Part shown: piece after piece, positions 44,250-51,854 of the stretch
Layout: each line of letters opens with the position of its first letter
How positions within the stretch are numbered: the stretch's first letter is position 1
Assembly (NCBI RefSeq): GCF_016552165.1
Contig: NZ_JACVDA010000007.1
Coordinates: forward strand, 1 to 64,000
Source of the DNA: Parvimonas parva
GTDB lineage: Bacteria; Bacillota; Clostridia; Tissierellales; Peptoniphilaceae
DNA length: 64,000 bases
Direction of reading: 5' to 3'
Program-made: the position numbers and the translations under genes
The notes under the pieces: generated by a model
What the model was told of the DNA's origin: nothing
Database searches by the model: none
Seen by the model: only the letters and a program-made list of their open reading frames with translations

Positions 44250-44430
44250 ATACATTGAAGAGGGAGAGAAACAACGGTTTTTAGAGAGGTGTTATGTGGT
44301 GAAAGACATCGTGTTGAAGGTGCACCCTTGGAGTATTGTTTGCGACTTTATAGCAATTTAAGTGGAGTTTTCAATATAGAGTGGAACCGCGGAATTTTTT
44401 CGTCTCTTGTTTTTCAAGGGGCGATTTTTT
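44250..44430 (+). promoter_or_regulatory. T-box riboswitch controlling cysS
   Basis: The T-box core GAGTGGAACCGCGG (44379-44392) is unmistakable. Stem I starts near GGGAGAGAAACAACGG (44261). AACAA on its 5' side pairs with TTGTT, after which TGC (44341-44343) stands in the specifier position, matching cysteine. The terminator pairs CGTCTCTTG (44401-44409) with CAAGGGGCG (44415-44423), then T. Uncharged tRNA-Cys should open it and allow cysS expression. Confidence 0.93.
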
Positions 44431-44454
44431 ATAATATTTAAACAGAGGTGTGAA

Positions 44455-45840
44455 ATGAAAATTTATAATACATTAACTAGAAAAAAAGAAGATTTTAAAC
44501 CGATTAATCCGAATAAAGCGTTGATTTATGTTTGTGGTCCAACGGTTTATAACTATATTCACATTGGAAATGCAAGACCGATGATTGTTTATGATACTCT
44601 TAGAAGATATTTGTTATATCTTGGATATGACGTTAAATTTGTTAGCAACTTTACAGATATTGACGATAAGATTATAAATAAAGCTAGGGAAGAAAATATT
44701 GCATTTACAGATGTTACAAAAAAATATATTGATGCATACCTTGAAGATAGTATTGCTTTAAACTTGTTTGAAAGTCATACTATTCACCCAAGAGCTACTG
44801 AATGTATCGAAGATATGATTGAATTTATAAAAACTCTTGAAGAAAAAGACATTGCTTATAATGTTGACGGTAATGTTTATTTTGACATTACAAAAGTAAA
44901 AGATTATGGAAAATTATCAAGAAAAAATATTGACGATTTAAGAGCTGGAGCAAGAATAGATATTTCTGATGAAAAGAGAAATCCACTAGACTTTGCACTT
45001 TGGAAAAAACGTAAAGAAGAAAGTGAACCTGCTTGGGAAAGTCCATGGGGTCTTGGTAGACCGGGTTGGCATTTGGAATGTTCGGTTATGGCGAAAAAAT
45101 TACTTGCCGATACTATTGATATTCATGCAGGTGGAGAAGATTTACAATTTCCTCATCACGAAAATGAAATAGCACAATCAGAATGTTGTAATGGCAAAAC
45201 TTTTGCTAACTACTGGATGCATAACGGAATGATAAATGTTGATAATGTAAAGATGAGTAAGTCAAAGGGCAATTTCTTTACGATAAAGGAAATTCAAAAA
45301 GAATTTTCTCTTGAAGTTGTAAGACTTTGGATTCTTTCAACTCATTACAGAAATCCACTTAATTTTAGTAGAGAAGTTATGGAGCAAACTAAAAACGGTC
45401 TTGAAAGAATGTATAATGGAAAAGAACATATCGAAAGACTCTTGGAAATTTGTGAAGAAAAAGAAGACGGAGATATTTCTAAGTTAGTTGAGCTTAAAAA
45501 TGAATTTTTAAATTGTATGGACGATGATTTGAATACATCAGATGCAATTTCTAAAATTTTTGAACTTATTCGTTATACAAATACTTTTGATGAAAATACG
45601 GATTTGAAAGTAGTTAGAGGAGCATTTAAATTACTTTCAGACTTTGCGTCAATCTTAGGACTTTTATATAAAGAGGAAGATGATAACTTAGATGAAAAAG
45701 TTGAAAAGTTAATTGAAGAAAGACAACAAGCCAGAAAAGATAAAGATTTTAAAAGAGCAGATGAAATTCGTGATATTTTAAAAGAAATGAATATTGAATT
45801 AAAAGATACTAGAAATGGTGTCGTTTGGAAAAGGGTGTAG
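44455..45840 (+). CDS. cysS: Cysteinyl-tRNA synthetase
   Basis: The 461-aa class I enzyme has VCGPTVYNYIHIGNARP (zinc Cys and HIGH-like motif), the second zinc ligands in HLECSVMAK and HHENEIAQSECC, and KMSKSKGNFFTIK. The DALR-like helix bundle ends with DFKRADEIRDILKEMNIELKDT. The ATG at 44455 follows AGAGGTG; the 16 codons upstream are T-box sequence and not coding. rlmB follows by one nucleotide. Confidence 0.98.
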   Translation: MKIYNTLTRKKEDFKPINPNKALIYVCGPTVYNYIHIGNARPMIVYDTLRRYLLYLGYDVKFVSNFTDIDDKIINKAREENIAFTDVTKKYIDAYLEDSIALNLFESHTIHPRATECIEDMIEFIKTLEEKDIAYNVDGNVYFDITKVKDYGKLSRKNIDDLRAGARIDISDEKRNPLDFALWKKRKEESEPAWESPWGLGRPGWHLECSVMAKKLLADTIDIHAGGEDLQFPHHENEIAQSECCNGKTFANYWMHNGMINVDNVKMSKSKGNFFTIKEIQKEFSLEVVRLWILSTHYRNPLNFSREVMEQTKNGLERMYNGKEHIERLLEICEEKEDGDISKLVELKNEFLNCMDDDLNTSDAISKIFELIRYTNTFDENTDLKVVRGAFKLLSDFASILGLLYKEEDDNLDEKVEKLIEERQQARKDKDFKRADEIRDILKEMNIELKDTRNGVVWKRV

Positions 45841-45841
45841 T

Positions 45842-46579
45842 ATGAGCGATTATATATTTGGAAGAAATGCTGTTTTAGAGGCATTGGAAAGTGATAGAAA
45901 AGTAGAAAAGATTTATATCTTAAAGGGAGATTTAAAAGGCTCTATAAATAAAATAATTGGAAAAGCAAAAGCAAATGGAATATTAATTTCAGAAATTGAT
46001 AAATATAAATTGGAAAATATGTCAGAGGGAGTTGTTCATCAAGGAGTTTGCGCTTTAGTTTCAAGTTTCGACTATTCAAGTGTTGAAGAAATTTTACAAA
46101 GTGCAAGAGATAAAAACGAAGATTTGTTTTTAGTAATTCTTGATGAAATCGAAGACCCACATAATTTTGGAGCGATAATTCGTACTTGCGAGGGAGCAGG
46201 AGTTCATGGAATTATAGTTTCAAAGAGAAATCAAGCACCGGTAACCTCAGTTGTTCAAAAATCTTCAGCTGGAGCAATAAATCATATGAAAATAGCAAAA
46301 GTTTCAAATATTGCAGATACGATTATGAAATTACAAAAAGAAAATATATGGATTTACGGAGCTTGCGGAGAGGCGGAAAAAACTTATACGGATATGGACT
46401 TTAAAGGAAATATTGCAATAGTAATTGGAAATGAAGGAAAGGGAATAGGACAACTTATAAGAAAAAGATGCGACTTCTTAACTAAACTTCCAATGAAAGG
46501 TAAAGTTTCAAGTCTTAACGCATCAAATGCCTGTGCGATTTTTATTTATGAGGCTTTAAGACAGAGAGATGAAAACTAA
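45842..46579 (+). CDS. rlmB: 23S rRNA (guanosine-2'-O)-methyltransferase RlmB
   Basis: The 245-aa SPOUT enzyme has an L30e-like N-terminal domain (YIFGRNAVLEALESDRKVEKIYI) and the knot motifs ILDEIEDPHNFGAIIRTCEGAG, IVIGNEGKGIGQLIRKRCD and VSSLNASNACAIFIYEALRQR. It methylates G2251-equivalent of 23S rRNA. In Bacillus the Mini-III RNase gene mrnC lies between cysS and rlmB; here none is present. Confidence 0.96.
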   Translation: MSDYIFGRNAVLEALESDRKVEKIYILKGDLKGSINKIIGKAKANGILISEIDKYKLENMSEGVVHQGVCALVSSFDYSSVEEILQSARDKNEDLFLVILDEIEDPHNFGAIIRTCEGAGVHGIIVSKRNQAPVTSVVQKSSAGAINHMKIAKVSNIADTIMKLQKENIWIYGACGEAEKTYTDMDFKGNIAIVIGNEGKGIGQLIRKRCDFLTKLPMKGKVSSLNASNACAIFIYEALRQRDEN

Positions 46580-47090
46580 AAAATTAATCATAATCGATGG
46601 TTACAATATTTTAAACGCTTGGGAAAAATATATTCCATTTCTAAAACTAAGTTTTGAAAATGCGAGAAATGAATTAATTTACGATATGGGAGAATTTTCA
46701 AAACTTACGGGAATAGATTTGCTACTTGTTTTTGATGCATATAAAATTAATTTTAAAGCAAGTTCTGAAATAATAAAAGGAATTGAAGTTGTTTATACGA
46801 AACAAAATGAAACAGCAGACCAATATATTGAAAAAAAATTAGACGAGCTTGGCAGAAAGATTTTAGTTTCAGTTGGAACAGACGACACTCTTATTCAAAA
46901 ACTCGTTACACAAAGAGGAGGAGTTGTTTTAACGAGCAAAGAACTTCTATTCAGATATGAAAATTTAAAAAACAAAAGTAACCGTTATGAAACAAAAAAT
47001 AGAATTACAAACAAAAGCTATTTCAATACTCTAGACGACAAAACTTTAAATCAACTGGATGAAATAGAGAAAAAATTATTTGGAAAGTAG
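46569..47090 (+). CDS. NYN-domain ribonuclease, YacP/Rae1 family
   Basis: The 173-aa protein starts KKLIIIDGYNILNAWEKY, the NYN/PIN hallmark, with further acids in LLVFDAYKI, ETADQYIEKKL and VGTDDTLIQ. B. subtilis Rae1 (YacP) cleaves mRNA in the ribosomal A site. It overlaps rlmB by 11 nt, the same gene order as in Bacillus. Confidence 0.93.
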   Translation: MKTKKLIIIDGYNILNAWEKYIPFLKLSFENARNELIYDMGEFSKLTGIDLLLVFDAYKINFKASSEIIKGIEVVYTKQNETADQYIEKKLDELGRKILVSVGTDDTLIQKLVTQRGGVVLTSKELLFRYENLKNKSNRYETKNRITNKSYFNTLDDKTLNQLDEIEKKLFGK

Positions 47091-47099
47091 GACCAAGTT

Positions 47100-47999
47100 T
47101 TGAGTGGAGTTTTAGATAATAACGCAAAACCTTTTTTAAAATGGGCGGGTGGAAAGACTCAAATTTTAAATGAAATAAGAAATTATTATATTTTTAATAG
47201 TGAAATAACAAAATATGTAGAACCATTTATTGGTGGAGGAGCTGTTTTGTTTGATATTTTAAATCAATATGATATAAAAGAAGTTTATATAAGTGATATA
47301 AATGCAGATCTTATAAATACATATTCTTGTATAAAGAATAACGTTGAAGAATTGATTTTATTATTAGAAAATATGGAAAGAGAGTTCTTAAAATTAGATA
47401 TTGAGAAGAGAAAAGAATATTATCTATTGAGAAGAGATGAATTTAATATAATTAAATTTATTTGTGATGAACATGCTGTAAAAAAATCAGCACTGATGAT
47501 ATTCTTAAATAAAACTTGTTTTAATGGGTTATATAGAGTTAATAAATCTAACAAGTTTAATGTACCTTTTGGAGACTATAAGAATCCTAAAATTTGTGAT
47601 ACTGTAAATTTAATTAATATTTCAAAAAAATTAAAAAATGTAAATATAGTTTGTGAAGATTATAAAAAATCACTTGATATCATAGATAATAGTACATTTG
47701 TTTATATCGATCCACCATATAGACCGATATCGTTGACATCAAGTTTTACATCATATAGTAAGGATTCTTTTGATGATAAAGATCAGATAGAACTTTCAGA
47801 TTTTGTAAATAAGATAAATAAGATAGGAGCAAAATTTTTATTGAGTAATTCTGATCCAAAAAATAATAATTCTGATGATAATTTTTTTGATGATTTATAT
47901 TCTAATTATAATATAAATAGAATATTTGCAAATAGGAGTATTAACTCAAAAGGAAATTTAAGAAATAAAATAACTGAACTTTTAATTTCAAATTTTTAG
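47100..47999 (+). CDS. Adenine DNA methylase, Dam/DpnM type (GATC)
   Basis: The 299-aa alpha-class N6-adenine methylase shows PFLKWAGGKTQILNEI (motif X), YVEPFIGGGAVLFDIL (motif I), FLNKTCFNGLYRVN and the catalytic TFVYIDPPYRP. It should methylate GATC and protect from the next gene's endonuclease. A ribosome site is weak. Genes 47100-49629 have a lower GC than the neighbours and stand between yacP and the dCMP deaminase gene, suggesting an acquired cassette. Confidence 0.93.
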   Translation: MSGVLDNNAKPFLKWAGGKTQILNEIRNYYIFNSEITKYVEPFIGGGAVLFDILNQYDIKEVYISDINADLINTYSCIKNNVEELILLLENMEREFLKLDIEKRKEYYLLRRDEFNIIKFICDEHAVKKSALMIFLNKTCFNGLYRVNKSNKFNVPFGDYKNPKICDTVNLINISKKLKNVNIVCEDYKKSLDIIDNSTFVYIDPPYRPISLTSSFTSYSKDSFDDKDQIELSDFVNKINKIGAKFLLSNSDPKNNNSDDNFFDDLYSNYNINRIFANRSINSKGNLRNKITELLISNF

Positions 48000-48009
48000 G
48001 AGAAAATGT

Positions 48010-48870
48010 ATGAAACGTAATTTTAAAGAATGGATATCAAGTTTTAGACCAAATATTGTTGACTATAGTTATTACACAGATTTTAAAAAGGTATATAAAA
48101 ATGTTGATGAACTAAAGGTTGAATTAAATATTTTAAATTCATTAATAGGCTCTAAAAATATAGAGTCAGATTTTGAAAATTTATTAAGAAAGTACCCTGA
48201 AGTTTTGAGATGTATTCCAATATTAATAGCAGTCAGAAAAAAAGAAATTTATGCTGTTGATGAATTTGGGGAATTTAATTATTCTTTTAAGAAAACAAAT
48301 TTACCAATAGAACAATATAGTATGTTTATGAGAAAAACAGGATTATTTGATTTGATTCAAAATCATATAATTACAAATTTAGTAGATTACGTTACAGGAG
48401 TAGAAACTGGATTAGACTCAAACGCAAGAAAAAATCGCGTAGGGCATGTGATGGAAAATTTAGTTGAAAAATATATCATAAATGCTGGATTTATTAAAGA
48501 TATTAATTATTTTAAGGAAATATATATAAGTGATATTACTAAAAGATGGAATATTGATTTGTCTTCAATTTCTAATACTGGAAAAACTGAAAAAAGATTT
48601 GATTTTGTAGTTAAAACAGAAGATATGATTTATGTTATAGAAACAAATTTTTATAGTAGTGGAGGAAGTAAACTTAATGAAACTGCTCGTAGTTATAAAA
48701 ATATAGCAATAGAATCGAATAATATAAAAGGATTAAAATTTATATGGTTTACAGATGGAAAAGGTTGGGAAAGTGCTAGACATAATCTAGAGGAAACTTT
48801 TGATATTATGGAACATCTGTATAATTTAAATGATTTGGAAAACAATGTTATTAAAGAAATTTTTGTTTAA
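48010..48870 (+). CDS. Type II restriction endonuclease, DpnII/MboI family
   Basis: The 286-aa protein resembles DpnII along its length: NLVDYVTGVETGLDSNARKNRVGHVMENLVE, KEIYISDITKRWNIDLSS, and KRFDFVVKTEDMIYVIETNFYSSGGSKLNETARSY, where D and E-x-N replace a classic PD-ExK. It is expected to cut unmethylated GATC. It follows the Dam-type gene by 10 nt. Confidence 0.92.
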   Translation: MKRNFKEWISSFRPNIVDYSYYTDFKKVYKNVDELKVELNILNSLIGSKNIESDFENLLRKYPEVLRCIPILIAVRKKEIYAVDEFGEFNYSFKKTNLPIEQYSMFMRKTGLFDLIQNHIITNLVDYVTGVETGLDSNARKNRVGHVMENLVEKYIINAGFIKDINYFKEIYISDITKRWNIDLSSISNTGKTEKRFDFVVKTEDMIYVIETNFYSSGGSKLNETARSYKNIAIESNNIKGLKFIWFTDGKGWESARHNLEETFDIMEHLYNLNDLENNVIKEIFV

Positions 48871-48885
48871 TAGAAGGTTATAGCT

Positions 48886-49629
48886 ATGAAAAAAGAAAAA
48901 AACTGGGAACCTGAAGATTTTGAATTGGAAATGACTACACATTGGTCTTTTCCAAATAGAGGAAATTGGGCGACTCACGATGCAAAGTGGAGAGGAAACT
49001 GGTCCCCTTATATACCAAGAAATATAATTCTTAGATATTCAAAAGAAAATGATGTTGTATTAGATCAATTTGTTGGTGGGGGTACAACCCTTGTTGAAGC
49101 AAAACTTTTGAACAGAAATATTATAGGTGTCGATGTTAATGATATAGCAATACAAAGATGTAAAGAAAAAGTAGATTTCGAATATAAGCAATCTAATAGC
49201 AAAGTTATAATTAAAAAGGGAGATGCAAGAAATTTGTTTTTTCTTGAAAATGAAAGTATAGATTTGATATGTACTCATCCACCATATGCTAATATTATAA
49301 ATTATAGTGATGATTTAGAAAATGACTTGTCTAGATTAAATATAAAAGATTTTTTAATACAAATGGAAGAAGTTGCGAATGAGAGTTATAGAGTCCTTAA
49401 AAAAGGAAAGTTTTGCGCTATATTAATGGGTGATACTAGACAAAAGGGTAATATGATACCAATGTCTTTTAAAGTTATGGAAATATTTAAAAAAGCAAGA
49501 TTTACTTTGAAAGAAATTATAATAAAAGAGCAACATAATTGTAAAGCTACAGGATTTTGGAAAACTAATAGTATAAAATATAACTTTTTATTAATAGCAC
49601 ATGAATACTTATTTATTTTTAAAAAATAA
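48886..49629 (+). CDS. Second DNA methyltransferase of the R-M system (HPPY type)
   Basis: The 247-aa protein has SAM motif I VLDQFVGGGTTLVEAKLLNRNIIGVDVN before the catalytic LICTHPPYANIINYS, and a Trp-rich N-terminus (HWSFPNRGNWATHDAKWRGNW). This is not DpnA, the usual second methylase of DpnII cassettes, in which DPPY comes first and FVGSGTT last. HPPY methylases of this order may target a base other than the GATC adenine. Specificity is unknown. Confidence 0.85.
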   Translation: MKKEKNWEPEDFELEMTTHWSFPNRGNWATHDAKWRGNWSPYIPRNIILRYSKENDVVLDQFVGGGTTLVEAKLLNRNIIGVDVNDIAIQRCKEKVDFEYKQSNSKVIIKKGDARNLFFLENESIDLICTHPPYANIINYSDDLENDLSRLNIKDFLIQMEEVANESYRVLKKGKFCAILMGDTRQKGNMIPMSFKVMEIFKKARFTLKEIIIKEQHNCKATGFWKTNSIKYNFLLIAHEYLFIFKK

Positions 49630-49670
49630 ATAAACTTTAAAATTATTAAATAGTGAAAATAGGAGTGAAT

Positions 49671-50090
49671 ATGAGAAAACCTTGGGAAGAATATTTTATG
49701 GATTTGGCGAAAATGGTTGCTACAAGGGGTACTTGCGACAGAGCTTATGTTGGTTGCGTTTTGGTTAACCAAGATAACAGAATTGTTTCGACCGGATATA
49801 ACGGCTCAATCTCAGGAAATCCACAATGCGATGAAGTTGGACATACAATGAGGGACGGACATTGTATTGCAACAATACACGCAGAACAAAATGCACTTTT
49901 ATATTGTGCAAGAGAGGGAATAAAAGTAAAAGGTTGCACTTGCTATGTAACACATTTTCCTTGTTTAAATTGTACAAAAGCATTAATACAAGCAGGAATT
50001 TCAAAAATCTATTACGAAAATAGTTACAGAATGGACGAATATGCAATAGAATTGTTAGAAAGAAATAAAATAGAATATATAAAACTTTAA
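49671..50090 (+). CDS. comEB: Deoxycytidylate deaminase (ComEB type)
   Basis: dCMP deaminase makes dUMP for dTMP synthesis. The 139-aa protein has ATRGTCDRAYVGCVLV, GYNGSISGNPQCDEVGH and the zinc site HAEQNAL plus HFPCLNCTKAL (H, E, C, C all visible). The ATG at 49671 follows AGGAG. In Bacillus it lies in the comE operon, but is not itself needed for competence. Confidence 0.95.
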   Translation: MRKPWEEYFMDLAKMVATRGTCDRAYVGCVLVNQDNRIVSTGYNGSISGNPQCDEVGHTMRDGHCIATIHAEQNALLYCAREGIKVKGCTCYVTHFPCLNCTKALIQAGISKIYYENSYRMDEYAIELLERNKIEYIKL

Positions 50091-50094
50091 GAAT

Positions 50095-50121
50095 AAGGAG
50101 TATTTTTTAATACTTCTTTTT
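50095..50121 (+). terminator. Terminator after the dCMP deaminase gene
   Basis: AAGGAGTATT (50095-50104) pairs with AATACTTCTT (50109-50118), one G-U pair, then T. Confidence 0.85.
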
Positions 50122-50177
50122 CGCTAAATTTTTGATCTAAATTTTTGGGAGTTGATACAAATTTATGTGTTTTTTTA

Positions 50178-50206
50178 TTGATAAATATTTTATATAGTGC
50201 TATAAT
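50178..50206 (+). promoter_or_regulatory. Promoter of the RiPP operon
   Basis: TTGATA (50178-50183), 17 nt, TATAAT (50201-50206), 40 nt ahead of the precursor start codon. Confidence 0.8.
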
Positions 50207-50245
50207 ATTTATATCGAAAATCACTTTATATAAGGAGGTGAAATT

Positions 50246-50359
50246 ATGAAAAGGATATTTGTTGTTTCTAACACAAAATCTATAAATTCTATTTTGGAAT
50301 TATTTATAGCACGTTATCCAAATGGAAAAAGTGGCGGAGTAGAACCACCTGAATATTAA
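50246..50359 (+). CDS. Candidate RiPP precursor peptide, 37 aa, no cysteine
   Basis: AAGGAGGTG (50232-50240) gives one of the best ribosome sites in the window. The peptide has a basic, hydrophobic leader (MKRIFVVSNTKSINSILELF) and a tail ARYPNGKSGGVEPPEY. Gly30-Gly31 could be a cleavage point. The last five residues are E33-P-P-E-Y37, with the E-x3-Y spacing of the PqqA core. No Cys excludes thioether bridges (sactipeptide, ranthipeptide); no Trp excludes Lys-Trp bridges. It lies right ahead of a radical-SAM maturase with a recognition domain and two exporters. Confidence 0.8.
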   Translation: MKRIFVVSNTKSINSILELFIARYPNGKSGGVEPPEY

Positions 50360-50369
50360 AATCTATTTT

Positions 50370-50425
50370 AAATTTAACATTTATATTTGGCTGAGTATAA
50401 TAATATACTCAGCTATGTTAAATTT
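50370..50425 (+). promoter_or_regulatory. Long two-step hairpin between precursor and maturase genes
   Basis: An inner 10-bp stem GCTGAGTATA/TATACTCAGC (50390-50399 with 50404-50413) sits in an outer 11-bp stem AAATTTAACAT/ATGTTAAATTT (50370-50380 with 50415-50425). No T run follows the inner stem, so it is a weak terminator at most. It may cap and stabilise the precursor mRNA and set its excess over the enzymes. Confidence 0.75.
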
Positions 50426-50453
50426 ATATAAAATATATTGAATAGGAGGATTT

Positions 50454-51845
50454 ATGGAATTTTTAAAATATGATTATAAATATTTTATTCGAGATGATAA
50501 GGTCTTGATAATATTTCCTGAAAAACCATTTTGGTTTGTAGGTGATTTGTCTATCTTAGAAGTAGTTAAGTATTTTTCAAAAGAAATCGATTACGATCTA
50601 TTAAAATATAGATTAAAAAATAAATTTAATTATTTAGATGTGGAAGAAAAAGAAGTTTTGTTATTCGTCAAAGAACTATTTAAATCTGCTGAATTATTTG
50701 CTGATAAAGTAAATATTGAGGATAAATTACTTGAAGTATTTCCTAATGCAGTAATAAATTTAACCAAAAATTGTAATTTGAAATGTAAGCATTGCTATGC
50801 AAATGCTGGAAAGCATCATTTTGTTGATGAAATGAGTTTTGAAGAATTAAAGGGTATTATAGATATAATAATAAATTTATATAACAAATATAGTTATGAT
50901 AAGAGAGTTTTGTTATCTGGAGGAGAACCTTTTTTAAGAAAGGATATTATTAATATAATAGAATATATACACAGTAAAGATGCAATTCCTGCAATAAATA
51001 CGAATGGATTATTAATTTTAGAAAAACATTTAGAAATTTTAAAAAGATGTAATTGTGAGTTACTTATTTCATTAGATGGAGCTAACCAAAAGAGTCATGA
51101 ATATATTCGAGGTAGAAATACATATTACAACACTTTAGATAAAATAAAGATGCTTAGAGATTATGGGGTTAATACTAAAATTTCTATGACAGTACATAAA
51201 GATAATCTTTGTGAATTGGAAGCTTTTTTAGAAATTGCAAAAAAATATAAAGTTAATGGAGTTGCTATAAATCCATTAAATATATTTTGTAGAGCTGAAG
51301 AGAGCGGGTTACAAAGAGTAGATATTAGTGAGTTATACAAGGAATTAAAGAGATTGAGTCAAAAATCTGATTCTAATTTTTATTATATTTCAAAAACAGA
51401 TTATGCAAATTTGGGAGCTATTTTACTTATGAATATAAGATTTCATTATTGCGGAGTTGGTAGTGCATCTTTAGTAGTTGATTATAACGGCGATATATAT
51501 CCTTGTTATAATACGATGTGTTCTGAATTCAAGTTGGGAAATATAAAAAAAGATGATATTTTAAAAATTTGGAATAGTTCTGAAATTTTAAAAAAATTGA
51601 GAGCTTTAAATGTAAATGATTTTTCATATGATTGTAAATGTTGTGAAGTTAAATATTATTGTGGAGGAGGATGTAGAGGAGAAGCTTTATATCAGAATAA
51701 AAAAATTATTTCTAAATGTCCTTATTGTTCAGAAATAAAAAAAAGCATATTAGATTTAATGTTTGAATTAGGAAATGGTAATAATGAATTATTTAAGAAT
51801 AGAATGAAATTTTTTGAATATGCAAAATCGTTATATAAGCATTAG
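50454..51845 (+). CDS. Radical SAM/SPASM peptide maturase with PqqD-like N-terminal domain
   Basis: The 463-aa enzyme has an N-terminal domain (about 1-90) that reads like PqqD/RRE, the fold that grips RiPP leaders. The radical SAM motif is C107-x3-C111-x2-C114, with LSGGEPFLRKDI and INTNGLL as SAM and barrel motifs. The C-terminal SPASM region is Cys-rich: C333, C351, C356, then CKCCEVKYYCGGGC near 391-404 and KCPYC near 423, enough for two auxiliary clusters. It should install a C-C or C-O bond in the precursor. AGGAGG precedes the ATG. Confidence 0.93.
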   Translation: MEFLKYDYKYFIRDDKVLIIFPEKPFWFVGDLSILEVVKYFSKEIDYDLLKYRLKNKFNYLDVEEKEVLLFVKELFKSAELFADKVNIEDKLLEVFPNAVINLTKNCNLKCKHCYANAGKHHFVDEMSFEELKGIIDIIINLYNKYSYDKRVLLSGGEPFLRKDIINIIEYIHSKDAIPAINTNGLLILEKHLEILKRCNCELLISLDGANQKSHEYIRGRNTYYNTLDKIKMLRDYGVNTKISMTVHKDNLCELEAFLEIAKKYKVNGVAINPLNIFCRAEESGLQRVDISELYKELKRLSQKSDSNFYYISKTDYANLGAILLMNIRFHYCGVGSASLVVDYNGDIYPCYNTMCSEFKLGNIKKDDILKIWNSSEILKKLRALNVNDFSYDCKCCEVKYYCGGGCRGEALYQNKKIISKCPYCSEIKKSILDLMFELGNGNNELFKNRMKFFEYAKSLYKH

Positions 51846-51854
51846 GTGATTATT

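Noticed and set aside
46186-46404. 72-codon ORF within rlmB
   Set aside because: It is out of frame with a fully conserved RlmB and has low-complexity composition.
50246-50359. Sactipeptide, ranthipeptide or lanthipeptide class for the precursor
   Set aside because: It has no Cys, so no thioether bridge can form; no LanB/LanM-like gene is present.
50370-50425. Full rho-independent terminator after the precursor gene
   Set aside because: No T run follows the inner stem, and the downstream genes lack a promoter of their own that I can see.
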